Assembly (NCBI RefSeq): GCF_009495745.1 | Contig: NZ_WIDQ01000001.1 | Location: 673,234-737,233, forward strand | Length of the DNA stretch: 64,000 bases | Direction of reading: 5' to 3' | DNA from: Niveispirillum sp. SYP-B3756 | GTDB taxonomy: Bacteria; Pseudomonadota; Alphaproteobacteria; Azospirillales; Azospirillaceae | Part shown: one piece after another, positions 26,429 through 34,725 of the stretch | How the letters are laid out: each line of letters begins with the position of its first letter | How positions within the stretch are numbered: position 1 is the stretch's first letter | The notes under the pieces: model-generated | Databases searched by the model: none | What the model was told of the DNA's origin: nothing | What the model saw: only the letters and a program-made list of their open reading frames with translations | Program-made: the position numbers and the translations under genes

Positions 26429-26550
26429 TTGGAGGCCGGCGACCGCCGGCTCAGCACTTCGTGGCGCGGAAGCCAAGGGTGCCTTAAGCGCCCGCCCGGC
26501 AACTGAGGGAACAGGTAAATACCAAGAGCCATGATCCATGGCTCTTGGTA
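26429..26550. repeat. Structured intergenic repeat, copy R4
   Basis: It contains TTGGAGGCCGGCGACCGCCGGC, linker GCCAAG, a GGTGCC…GCGCC hairpin and CTGAGGG (reverse orientation relative to R1). It then has a perfect 14-bp hairpin (26520-26533 with 26537-26550) at the opposite end from that in R5. The hairpin lies about 30 bp upstream of the next start codon, in its leader. Confidence 0.72.
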
Positions 26551-26580
26551 TGATGGCAACTTCAACAGGAGGGCGTGCCC

Positions 26581-26820
26581 ATGGTCGATTCACGGGTTGG
26601 TTCATCGACAGGCAATGTGGTTGGCGGTTCGGTGGCGGAAAGCGGTGGGCGCCGCACCGGTCCGGCTGCCGTGCCCGGCGTATCCGGCCGGGGCATTCCG
26701 CTGGGGCGTCCCGGCAATCGCTGGCCCAATCCCAAGGAACTGGCCGCCTTGCTGGTGGACGGCATTCTGCGCCTGCCGGCCCGGTATCGCCGGGGCATGT
26801 TCCTGGATGTGCTGACCTGA
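26581..26820 (+). CDS. Small protein of unknown function
   Basis: 79 aa. A strong AGGAGGG Shine-Dalgarno sits 8 nt before ATG 26581 (a GTG at 26575 is too close). The N-terminal 35 residues are Gly/Ser/Val-rich and low in complexity; the C-terminal 40 (WPNPKELAALLVDGILRLPA, then RYRRGMFLDVLT) look like an amphipathic helical motif. No family recognised, but the end is not of shadow type and the ribosome site is excellent. It lies 41 bp before trmL and may be cotranscribed with it. Confidence 0.6.
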   Translation: MVDSRVGSSTGNVVGGSVAESGGRRTGPAAVPGVSGRGIPLGRPGNRWPNPKELAALLVDGILRLPARYRRGMFLDVLT

Positions 26821-26861
26821 TTTGCCCTCCCCTTTCCGCCCGGTGCGTTTGAGATTTTCCC

Positions 26862-27332
26862 TTGAGACTGGCCCTTTACCAGCCGGACATTCCGCAGAAT
26901 GCCGGCACCCTGATCCGTCTGGGCGCCTGCCTGGATGTGGGGATCGATATTATTGAGCCCTGCGGCTTCATCCTGGATGACCGTCGTCTGCGCCGCAGCG
27001 TGATGGATTATGCCGATCACGCCGATATCACCCGCCACAGCAGTTGGGAACGGTTCAACCAGACCCGCCAGGGACGGCTGGTGCTGCTGACCACGCGCGC
27101 CGCCGTGCCGCATGTGGATTTCACCTTCCAGCCGGATGACATTCTGCTGCTGGGCCAGGAAAGCTGCGGCGTGCCCGATCATGTGCATGACGCCGCCGAT
27201 GCCCGCGTGCTGGTGCCGATGCGTCAGGGGGCACGCTCGCTTAATGTGGCAGTGGCGGCGGCCATCGTAGTGGGGGAGGCTTTGCGCCAGACATCACTTT
27301 ATCCTACCGCCTCCCCCGCCATTTCCGGTTAA
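26862..27332 (+). CDS. trmL: tRNA (cytidine/uridine-34-2'-O)-methyltransferase
   Basis: 156-aa SPOUT methyltransferase that 2'-O-methylates the wobble base of two leucine tRNAs. Signature segments: LYQPDIPQNAGTLIRLGAC at the N-terminus, LLGQESCGVPD near 98 and the knot motif IPM-like MRQGARSLNVAVAAAI near 127. The start is a TTG at 26862, since no ATG or GTG precedes the essential LALYQP strand. No strong Shine-Dalgarno, suggesting modest or coupled translation. Confidence 0.92.
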   Translation: MRLALYQPDIPQNAGTLIRLGACLDVGIDIIEPCGFILDDRRLRRSVMDYADHADITRHSSWERFNQTRQGRLVLLTTRAAVPHVDFTFQPDDILLLGQESCGVPDHVHDAADARVLVPMRQGARSLNVAVAAAIVVGEALRQTSLYPTASPAISG

Positions 27333-27372
27333 ATCCTTGCCCTGACCTTCCCGCCAACACCGGACCGCCGTC

Positions 27373-28272
27373 ATGCCCACGCCCTTGCCCCCGCCAGAGA
27401 TTGTTACCCAGCGCAAGGCCCAGGCCCGCGCCTGGTTTGAGGAATTGCGCGACCGGATTTGCGCGGCTTTCGAACGGCTGGAGGATGAGCTGGCCGGCGG
27501 TCCCCATGGGGCTCTGCCGCCCGGCCGGTTTGAGCGCAAGCCCTGGTCGCGCCCCAACCATGATGGCGCTGACGGCGGCGGCGGGGTGATGGGCCTGATG
27601 AAGGGTCGGGTGTTTGAAAAGGTGGGGGTGAATGTCTCCACCGTTCACGGCACCTTCTCGCCTGAATTCCGCGCCAATATCCCTGGTGCGGGGGAAACGG
27701 GGGAATTCTGGGCCAGCGGCATCAGCCTGGTGGCCCATATGCGCAGCCCCCTGGTGCCGGCCGTGCATATGAATACAAGGATGCTGGTGACGGGCCAGGG
27801 CTGGTTCGGCGGCGGGGCCGATCTGACGCCGATGTTCCTGGATTCTGTGGAAACGGCCGAGGATGCCGCCGATTTCCATGCCGCCTTGAAGGCCGCCTGT
27901 GACGCGCATGGGGATGATTACTATCCCCGTTTCAAGGAATGGTGCGACCGTTACTTCTTCCTGCCGCATCGCGGGGAACCGCGCGGGGCCGGCGGTATTT
28001 TCTATGACAACCTGGATACCGGCGACTGGGCGGCGGATTTCGCCTTCACCCGCGCCGTCGGGCTGGCCTTTCTGGATGCCTATCCCCGCATCGTCGCCCG
28101 CCGGATGCATCTGGCCTGGAATGAGGCCCAGCGCGAGCATCAGCTGATCCGCCGGGGCCGCTATGTCGAGTTCAACCTGATCCATGATCGCGGTACGCTG
28201 TTCGGCCTGAAGACCGGCGGCAATATCGAAGCCATCCTGATGAGCCTGCCGCCGGAAGTGAAATGGCCGTGA
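27373..28272 (+). CDS. hemF: Oxygen-dependent coproporphyrinogen III oxidase
   Basis: 299-aa aerobic CPO of haem biosynthesis; it decarboxylates coproporphyrinogen III to protoporphyrinogen IX. Conserved blocks: [20 protein letters not shown] near 72, [20 protein letters not shown] near 133, [15 protein letters not shown] near 202 and [17 protein letters not shown] near 262. The length is normal. The stop overlaps the next gene by 10 nt (ATG at 28263). Confidence 0.97.
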   Translation: MPTPLPPPEIVTQRKAQARAWFEELRDRICAAFERLEDELAGGPHGALPPGRFERKPWSRPNHDGADGGGGVMGLMKGRVFEKVGVNVSTVHGTFSPEFRANIPGAGETGEFWASGISLVAHMRSPLVPAVHMNTRMLVTGQGWFGGGADLTPMFLDSVETAEDAADFHAALKAACDAHGDDYYPRFKEWCDRYFFLPHRGEPRGAGGIFYDNLDTGDWAADFAFTRAVGLAFLDAYPRIVARRMHLAWNEAQREHQLIRRGRYVEFNLIHDRGTLFGLKTGGNIEAILMSLPPEVKWP

Positions 28273-28901
28273 GTGTAGCGTTTGTTGATCAGGCGGCAGA
28301 AGCCGCCCCCGCCCTGCCGCCCCACCCGCTGCTGCTGGTGCGCCATGGGCAAACGGAATGGAATGTCGCCGCCCGCTGTCAGGGCCAGTTGGACAGCAAC
28401 CTGACAGTGCGGGGCCGGGCCCAGGCCGACCACGTTGGGTCCATCCTGCGCCGGCTGGTGGAAACCATCCCCGACTGGCGGGAGACGGTGCGGCTGGTCG
28501 CCTCCCCGCTGGGGCGGACGATGGAAACAGCCCGCATCATCAACCGCCATCTGGACCTGCCCATCCAGCAGGATGCCCGCATCGCGGAAGTCAGCTTCGG
28601 CCGCTGGGAAGGCATGACGCGGGACGAGATTTACCGCGCCAACCCCTGGCTGTCGGCCCATGGCCCGCATGGCTGGCAGTTCCGCGCCCCGGCAGGGGAA
28701 CGGTATGAACAGGTGCAGGCCCGCCTGTTCGCCTTTCTGGCGGAGATCGACCGCCCCACCATCGCCATTTCGCATGGGATGAGCGGGCGGATTTTGCGCG
28801 GCCATTATGCCGGCCTGTCCCCGGAACGCGCCGTGCGCCTTGCCGTGCCGCAGGATCGCGTCTGGCGCCTGACGCCAAAGGGCGTGGAGGAGTTGGGATA
28901 G
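28263..28901 (+). CDS. Histidine phosphatase family protein (phosphoglycerate-mutase-like)
   Basis: 212 aa. The phosphohistidine motif is VRHGQTEWN (about residue 29), with a second catalytic His in [13 protein letters not shown] near 166 and Arg/Glu residues at [10 protein letters not shown] and [10 protein letters not shown]. Family substrates range from phosphosugars to cobalamin intermediates; none is indicated here. It overlaps hemF by 10 nt and is probably cotranscribed. Confidence 0.9.
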   Translation: MAVSVAFVDQAAEAAPALPPHPLLLVRHGQTEWNVAARCQGQLDSNLTVRGRAQADHVGSILRRLVETIPDWRETVRLVASPLGRTMETARIINRHLDLPIQQDARIAEVSFGRWEGMTRDEIYRANPWLSAHGPHGWQFRAPAGERYEQVQARLFAFLAEIDRPTIAISHGMSGRILRGHYAGLSPERAVRLAVPQDRVWRLTPKGVEELG

Positions 28902-28940
28902 AAGGGGGCAGCCGCATCCAAGGCACCGCCCCTCCCCCCT

Positions 28941-30074
28941 TCACAAGAACAGCGTCAGCACGCCGGTATAGCCATAAAGCTGGGCATTCGAAATCTCCCC
29001 ACCGGCGAAATAGCCGGTCAGCGGGAAGTCCCCCAGATGCTGGCGAATCAGGCCCAGTTCCACGCCATCCGTGCCGAACAGGTTGCGGCCACGGGCCACG
29101 CAACTGATATAGATGCCGCCCTGCACCGGGCCGGACAGGCGGCGTTTCACCTGTTCCAGCATCCGTTCCAGGTCCACCAGGGCGGCATCGCGGTCACGGC
29201 GGCAGAACAGGATGGGTTGGCCATTATTGAGGTTTTCCCCAATGGCGATCCAGCCGCGTTCCAGATCAATGGCGGTCAGATTACGCGTCAGGTAATCGCC
29301 GCGATCAAAGCCCTGGATGGGCAGGCCGGCAAAGACCAGGCCGCCCACACGCCGCAGATCGCCTGCCAATTCCGGGCCGATATCCTGCTTGAAGACGTCC
29401 AACGCCGGCCTGCCGTCAATCTCCATCACCACATGCTTTTCGGCGCGGGTGATGGTGTGGATACCGCCCAGAACAGTTGACCCTTGGGTCAAACCTGTCA
29501 CCACCGGGACGTCGGCATCGAACAACACCCCACCCACGCCCTCACCACTGACCAGGGGGCCGGCGGCCAGCGCCTGTTCACCCCGCGATGCCGTCAGCCC
29601 GCCGACCAGGAAACAGCCGGTGCGCCCGGCCAGATCGGTCAACAGGTCGGGCAGGCGGGCATGGCGCGGGTCGCCATGCACCAGCCCCAGCAGGGGCGCA
29701 TGGTCGCGCAGCCAGGGCTCCAGGCTGGACAGTGGTGCTGTGCCATCCGTCAGCGGCGGCAAGGCGGCAAAGCTGCCTTCGTCAAACCGGCCCAGCAGCA
29801 CCGACACGGCGGGCTGGTCGAACAGTTCCACCGATCCGGCACAGACACCCAACCCGACAGTCCCCACCCAGTCGCGCACGCCGGTGACACCGCGCAACAG
29901 GGTGACGATGCTGGAAAACTGGTCGGCCAGCGCATCGGTGACATAGACGATGCCCAGATTGGCACCGGGGACCAGGGTCAAGCCATCCAAGCAGGCCTTG
30001 GCGGCCTGTGACCAGTCCGGCCCGGTGCCCAGGCTGCTGGCAAAGCGGGGGGCGGTCGCCGGCATATCTTCCAT
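28941..30074 (-). CDS. FIST domain protein
   Basis: 377-aa protein with FIST_N (about 15-215) and FIST_C (about 220-375). These are predicted ligand-sensing domains of two-component and c-di-GMP systems, perhaps for amino acids. Visible features: the N-terminal TALADQF…, GVTGVRDWVGTVGLGVCAG near 64, VGGLTASRG near 155, and the C-terminal GLIRQHLGDFPLTGYFAGGEISN, which is characteristic of FIST_C. No transducer domain is fused. ATG 30074 preferred to GTG 30080; it begins one codon or so after the tesA stop, so tesA-FIST is a likely transcription unit. Confidence 0.88.
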   Translation of the reverse strand: MEDMPATAPRFASSLGTGPDWSQAAKACLDGLTLVPGANLGIVYVTDALADQFSSIVTLLRGVTGVRDWVGTVGLGVCAGSVELFDQPAVSVLLGRFDEGSFAALPPLTDGTAPLSSLEPWLRDHAPLLGLVHGDPRHARLPDLLTDLAGRTGCFLVGGLTASRGEQALAAGPLVSGEGVGGVLFDADVPVVTGLTQGSTVLGGIHTITRAEKHVVMEIDGRPALDVFKQDIGPELAGDLRRVGGLVFAGLPIQGFDRGDYLTRNLTAIDLERGWIAIGENLNNGQPILFCRRDRDAALVDLERMLEQVKRRLSGPVQGGIYISCVARGRNLFGTDGVELGLIRQHLGDFPLTGYFAGGEISNAQLYGYTGVLTLFL

Positions 30075-30080
30075 GATCAC

Positions 30081-30755
30081 TCAGCCTGCCTTCTTCATCT
30101 TGTCCAGCACAGCGGTGACGCTGGGCAGGATATTGCGCACGATCACGGCAACACCTTCCTGTGTCGGGTGCATCCCGTCTTCCTGGTTCAGTTTCGGGTC
30201 CATCGCCACCCCTTCCAGGAAGAAGGGATAGAGCGGTACATCATGCTTCTTTGCCAGGTCGGGATAGATGGCATCAAAGCGGCGGGCGTAATCGCTGCCC
30301 AGATTGCGCGGTGCCATCATGCCGGCCAGCAGGGCAGGCACGCCGCGTTCCTTCAGCTTGGTCAGAATCTTGTCCAGGTTTTCCCGCGTGGCGGCGGGAT
30401 CGATGCCACGCAACCCGTCATTGGCCCCCAATTCCACGATCACCAGATCGGGCTTGTCGGCCAGCAGCCAATCCAGCCGGGCCAACCCGCCCGCCGTGGT
30501 TTCACCCGACACACCGGTGGCAGGGGCCACCACATGATACCCCTTATCCTTCAGTGCCTTTTCCAACTGGCTGGTGAAGGCGGCGTCACGCGGCAGCTTG
30601 TACCCGGCGGAAAGGCTGTCCCCCAGCACGATGATCTTGGTGGGGGCGGCCTGTTGCGCCGGAGCCGGGGGCGCTAGCGCGAACAGAGTGAAAAGAAGCA
30701 GCCCGAAGACGGCAATCATCCGGTTGAATAACCCACCCTCGGGGCCATATCGCAT
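30081..30755 (-). CDS. tesA: Arylesterase/lysophospholipase of the SGNH family (TesA type)
   Basis: 224 aa exported GDSL hydrolase. Signal peptide with hydrophobic core IAVFGLLLFTLFALAPPAPA. Catalytic Ser in VLGDSLSAGY, oxyanion residues in GANDG, and Asp/His in DGMHPTQEG. In E. coli TesA is a periplasmic thioesterase/protease I/lysophospholipase. ATG 30755 gives an Arg-containing n-region; an ATG at 30719 has a purine-rich upstream tract but lacks the charged residues. Divergent from ybbA, exactly as in the E. coli tesA/ybbA-ybbP arrangement. Confidence 0.88.
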   Translation of the reverse strand: MRYGPEGGLFNRMIAVFGLLLFTLFALAPPAPAQQAAPTKIIVLGDSLSAGYKLPRDAAFTSQLEKALKDKGYHVVAPATGVSGETTAGGLARLDWLLADKPDLVIVELGANDGLRGIDPAATRENLDKILTKLKERGVPALLAGMMAPRNLGSDYARRFDAIYPDLAKKHDVPLYPFFLEGVAMDPKLNQEDGMHPTQEGVAVIVRNILPSVTAVLDKMKKAG

Positions 30756-30783
30756 TACATTGTCCAACACGCGGGATTCCCTC

Positions 30784-31497
30784 ATGGCGCAGCCCATCTC
30801 TCCGGCCGAGTCCGTTGTCGCCCTTCGGCAGGTCCATCTTAAGCTGGAGAGTGAGGCCGGCCCCGTCAACATCCTGAAAGGTATCAATCTGGTCGTCGGG
30901 CGCGGCGAGCGGGTCGGCGTGGTGGGGCCCAGCGGCTCCGGCAAATCCTCCATGATGATGATTTTGGGCGGTTTGCAGCCGCCCAGCAGCGGGTCGGTGC
31001 AGGTGAATGGCCATGAACTGACCCGCATGGGGGAGGATGATCTGGCCCGTTTCCGCCGGGATGAGGTGGGGATCGTCTTCCAGTCCTTCCACCTGATACC
31101 CACCATGACGGCGCTGGAAAATGTGGCCATTCCACTGGAGTTTGCCGGCTTGCCCGATGCGTTCGACCGTGCCCGGCGCGGGCTGGAGGCGGTGGGGCTG
31201 GGCCACCGGCTGACCCATTATCCTGGCCAGCTTTCCGGGGGCGAACAGCAGCGCGTGGCCCTGGCCCGCGCCTTCGCCCCGGAACCGGCCCTGCTGCTGG
31301 CCGACGAACCGACGGGCAATCTGGATGGCGATACCGGGCGCAAGGTGATTGACCTGATGTTCGGCATGGCTGAACGCCACGGCACCACCATCGTGCTGAT
31401 CACCCATGATCCGGCCCTGGCCGAAAGCTGCGACCGGGTGATCCGGCTGGTGGATGGGCTGATCGTCGATGACCGGGCGGGGGGGATCGCACCATGA
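30784..31497 (+). CDS. ybbA: ABC transporter ATP-binding protein (YbbA/LolD type)
   Basis: 237-aa ATPase. Walker A GPSGSGKSSMM, Q-loop VFQSFHLIPT, signature LSGGEQQRVALARA, Walker B LLLADEPTGNLD and switch His in LITHDP. It pairs with the large MacB/FtsX-type permease that overlaps its stop (ATGA). YbbAP is proposed to extract hydrophobic compounds or lipids from the inner membrane with the TesA partner; that is known for the family, not shown here. Start ATG 30784; the open frame continues upstream but lacks a domain there. Confidence 0.93.
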   Translation: MAQPISPAESVVALRQVHLKLESEAGPVNILKGINLVVGRGERVGVVGPSGSGKSSMMMILGGLQPPSSGSVQVNGHELTRMGEDDLARFRRDEVGIVFQSFHLIPTMTALENVAIPLEFAGLPDAFDRARRGLEAVGLGHRLTHYPGQLSGGEQQRVALARAFAPEPALLLADEPTGNLDGDTGRKVIDLMFGMAERHGTTIVLITHDPALAESCDRVIRLVDGLIVDDRAGGIAP

Positions 31498-34097
31498 GCG
31501 TGACAACCCTGCCCGGACAGGCGACGGGCGGTCGCCATGCCGCCGGGCTGCTGGGCCAGCTTGCCATGGCGCTGCGCATAGCGCGGCGGGAGTTGCGCGG
31601 CGGCCTGTCCGGCTTTCGCATCTTCATCGCCTGTCTGGCCATCGGCGTGGCGGCGATTGCCGCCGTGCAATCCATTTCCGCCGGCATCACCGACAGTTTG
31701 CAAAGCGATGGTCGCGCCATCCTGGGCGGCGATGTTTCGGCCCGCATCCTCTATCGGGAAGCGACGCCGGAACAGTTACGCTGGCTGGCCGAGCGGGGGG
31801 AGGTGCTGACCAGTGCCGAAATGCGGGCCATGGCGCGCGACCCCGCCGACAGCGGGCAAAGCGCGCTGGTGGAACTGAAATCCGTCGGCCCGGCCTATCC
31901 GCTTTATGGCCAATTCCAGATCCAAGGGCCGGATGGCCAGCCGCAGGTGGTGGATGTGCAATCGCTGCTGGCTGCCCGCGATGGCAGCTTTGGCGCGTTG
32001 ATCGAGGATACGCTGGCCACCCGGCTGGACCTGAAAACCGGCTCCAAGGTGGCGGTCGGTGAATTGACGCTGGAAGTGCGTGGCATCATCGCGGCGGAGC
32101 CGGACAAGGCGGGGTCGGGCAGCTTTTCCCTTGGCCCCCGGATGATGGTGTCCGAAGCGGCCCTGAAACAGACGGGGCTGATCCAGCAGGGCAGCCTGAT
32201 CACCTGGTCCTATCAGGTGAAACTGCATAGTGGCGTGACGGTGGAACAGTTCCGCGATCAGGCCAAGGCAGAGATGGCGGACGCCAACTGGCGTTTACGT
32301 GATTACACCAACGCCGCCCCCGGTCTGACCCGCTTCATCGACCGGCTGGCCCTGTTCCTGACCCTGGTGGGGCTGACGGCCCTGCTGGTCGGCGGGGTGG
32401 GCGTGGGCAATGCCGTGCGCGCCTATATGGATACCAAGTCCGCCACCATCGCCACGCTGAAATGTCTGGGCGCGCCGGGCGCGCTGATCTTCCAGGTCTA
32501 TCTGATCCAGATATTGGTCCTGGCATCGGTCGGTATCGTCCTCGGCCTGATCGTGGGGGCCATTGTGCCGCTGTTGACGGGCCACGCCCTGGCGGGGTTG
32601 CTGCCCATCACCGCCCGCATCGGGCTTTATCCAGGGGCGCTGGCCATTGCGGCGGGCTTTGGCTATCTGACGGCCCTCTGCTTCTCGCTCTGGCCCTTGG
32701 GGCGGGCGCGGCAGGTGCCGGCGGTGGCCCTGTTCCGCGATCTGGTACAGAAGGCGCAGGGAAGACCCGGCGGGGCCTATCTGGCCGGTATTGCCCTGTC
32801 CGGGCTGGGGCTGGCGGGGTTGGCCGTGGCGACGGCGCGTGAACAATTATTCGCCGCCGGCTTTGTCGTTGGTTCCCTGCTGGTGCTGGCGGCCTTCTGG
32901 GGGGCTGGCTGGTTGATCACACGGGGCGCGCGGGCGCTGGGCCGGCCCAGGCGCCCTGTGCTGCGGCTGGCGCTGACCAATATCCACCGGCCCGGCAACC
33001 CCACCAGTGCGGTGGTGCTGTCGCTGGGGCTGGGCCTGACCGTGCTGGTGGCCATCGCCCTGATCGAAGGCAATTTCCGGCGCGAGGTGCAGGAGAAGCT
33101 GCCCGTCGACGCGCCGTCCTTTTTCTTTGTTGATATCCAGGGCGATCAGGCGGACGCCTTCCGCCAGACAGTGCTGGCGGTGCCCGGCGCGCATGACCTG
33201 AACATGGTGCCCAACCTGCGCGGTCGCATCGTGGCCGTGAATGGGGTGGAAGCCGAACAGGCGGTGAAGGACAAGGCGAATGCCTGGGTGCTGAATGGCG
33301 ACCGGGGTGTCACCTATCAGGCGGCGGCACCCAAGGATGATGTGGTGCTGGCGGGCCAATGGTGGCCGGCGGATTATCAGGGCCCGCCCAAGCTGGCCAT
33401 CTACAAGGATATCGCCACCACCTTCGGCATCGGCCCCGGCGACCGCATGACGCTGAACATCCTGGGCCGCGACATTGAAGGCGAAGTGGCCGTGGTGCGG
33501 GAGATCGACTGGGAAAGCATCGGCATCAACTTCACCTTGATCTTCTCCCCCGGTGTGCTGGAGGCGGCCCCGCAGACCTATCTGGCCACCATCATGGCCG
33601 ACCCGGCATCGGAAGCCACCATCCAGCGGGAGGTGGCGCGGCGCTTCAGCAATATCAGTGCGGTGCGGGTGAAGGATGCGCTGGAAACCATTTCCGGCAT
33701 TCTGGGCAATGTCGGTGTGGCGGTGCGGCTGACAGCGGCGGTGACACTGGTCGCCGGCACGCTGGTGCTGGCGGGGGCGATTGCCGCCGGGCACCGCCGC
33801 CGCGTCTATGATGCGGTGGTGCTGAAGGTGCTGGGGGCCACGCGCGGTACGGTGCTGCGCGCCTTCCTGCTGGAATATGGCTTGCTGGGTCTGGTGACAT
33901 CGGCTTTCGCCGGGTTGCTGGGTACCTTGGTTGCCTGGGCGGTGCTGACCAAAGTCATGGATTTCGGTTTCACCTTCCTGCCGCAATCGGTGTTGCTGAC
34001 CACCCTGCTCTGCACCGGCATCACCCTTACATTGGGCTTCATCGGTACTTGGCGGGCGCTCAGCCAGCCGGCGGCACCGTTGCTGCGCAATGATTGA
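31494..34097 (+). CDS. ybbP: ABC transporter permease (YbbP, FtsX superfamily)
   Basis: 867 aa. Layout: an N-terminal TM helix (about 36-56), a periplasmic domain (about 60-275), three TM helices (about 283-410), another pair near 440-490, a second periplasmic domain (about 520-735), and C-terminal FtsX TM helices (about 745-860, with VLKVLGATRGTVLRAFLLEYGLLG, the conserved coupling segment). This eight-to-ten-helix, two-domain layout is that of YbbP/DUF214. ATGA overlap with ybbA. Confidence 0.92.
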   Translation: MSVTTLPGQATGGRHAAGLLGQLAMALRIARRELRGGLSGFRIFIACLAIGVAAIAAVQSISAGITDSLQSDGRAILGGDVSARILYREATPEQLRWLAERGEVLTSAEMRAMARDPADSGQSALVELKSVGPAYPLYGQFQIQGPDGQPQVVDVQSLLAARDGSFGALIEDTLATRLDLKTGSKVAVGELTLEVRGIIAAEPDKAGSGSFSLGPRMMVSEAALKQTGLIQQGSLITWSYQVKLHSGVTVEQFRDQAKAEMADANWRLRDYTNAAPGLTRFIDRLALFLTLVGLTALLVGGVGVGNAVRAYMDTKSATIATLKCLGAPGALIFQVYLIQILVLASVGIVLGLIVGAIVPLLTGHALAGLLPITARIGLYPGALAIAAGFGYLTALCFSLWPLGRARQVPAVALFRDLVQKAQGRPGGAYLAGIALSGLGLAGLAVATAREQLFAAGFVVGSLLVLAAFWGAGWLITRGARALGRPRRPVLRLALTNIHRPGNPTSAVVLSLGLGLTVLVAIALIEGNFRREVQEKLPVDAPSFFFVDIQGDQADAFRQTVLAVPGAHDLNMVPNLRGRIVAVNGVEAEQAVKDKANAWVLNGDRGVTYQAAAPKDDVVLAGQWWPADYQGPPKLAIYKDIATTFGIGPGDRMTLNILGRDIEGEVAVVREIDWESIGINFTLIFSPGVLEAAPQTYLATIMADPASEATIQREVARRFSNISAVRVKDALETISGILGNVGVAVRLTAAVTLVAGTLVLAGAIAAGHRRRVYDAVVLKVLGATRGTVLRAFLLEYGLLGLVTSAFAGLLGTLVAWAVLTKVMDFGFTFLPQSVLLTTLLCTGITLTLGFIGTWRALSQPAAPLLRND

Positions 34098-34231
34098 TGC
34101 AGCTGGTTTTTGCTTGTTTTAACCTTGCTGCCCCATGATGCTGTTGCGGCGGTATCTGCACCGGAGATGCCGCCTACAACCGTCATGGCGAATGGTCATC
34201 AGACAGGCCTATCAATAAGCGGGGTTCGGGG

Positions 34232-34657
34232 ATGGAAACGGTGGATGAGGCGCTGAACGCCAAGCTGATTGCCTGCTGGCAGGCAGCGCTGAATACCGAT
34301 GACCCGGAGGAAAGCCAGCGCTGGGTGGAAATGGCAGAATGGTTGAGCCACCGGGGCGACATACCGATGCCGCCGCCTGAACCGGCCACCAGCAGGCGGC
34401 GGGTGAGTGATGAGCGACGCCGCTTTCCCCGCGTGCCGGTGCGCAGCCCCGCCTTGCTGGCCCTGGAAGGCAGGGTACTGCGCGGGGAAACCCTGAACCT
34501 GTCCCGCACCGGCGCCTGTTTCATGTTCACCGATCAGAATGATCTGGGGGAGGGGGAGACCGGCAGCTTCACTGTCCAGGGCTGGCTGGAAGACCGCCCT
34601 GCCCTGGTACTCGCCGTGGAGCCGGGCATGTTGCGCCTGCGGTTTGCGGATCGCTGA
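34232..34657 (+). CDS. PilZ-domain protein
   Basis: 141 aa. PilZ c-di-GMP-binding motifs are visible: RRRFPRVPV (RxxxR type) near residue 62 and NLSRTGACF (D/NxSxxG) near 89. The N-terminal 55 residues are an acidic helical region. It is likely a c-di-GMP effector, though with an Arg spacing at the edge of the consensus. The gene is solitary; the EAL protein at 17 kb is another c-di-GMP component in this window. Confidence 0.85.
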   Translation: METVDEALNAKLIACWQAALNTDDPEESQRWVEMAEWLSHRGDIPMPPPEPATSRRRVSDERRRFPRVPVRSPALLALEGRVLRGETLNLSRTGACFMFTDQNDLGEGETGSFTVQGWLEDRPALVLAVEPGMLRLRFADR

Positions 34658-34725
34658 CCTTCCCCAAGCCCCTTTCCCCGGCGACGGCCTTGGTTCATCC
34701 TGCGGATAACCAAGGGGAAACGCCG

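Larger units (their letters stand above)
26200..26580. other. Intergenic region holding two repeat copies
   Basis: About 380 bp between the DUF805 gene and a small ORF. The first 110 bp are AT-rich, probably the DUF805 promoter. The rest is repeat material: R8 (26320-26370) and R4 (26429-26550). It ends at the Shine-Dalgarno of the next gene. Confidence 0.65.

Noticed and set aside
34147-34175. GGCGG…CCGCC hairpin after ybbP
   Set aside because: It could be a terminator, but no T-run follows and it lies mid-gap; not called.
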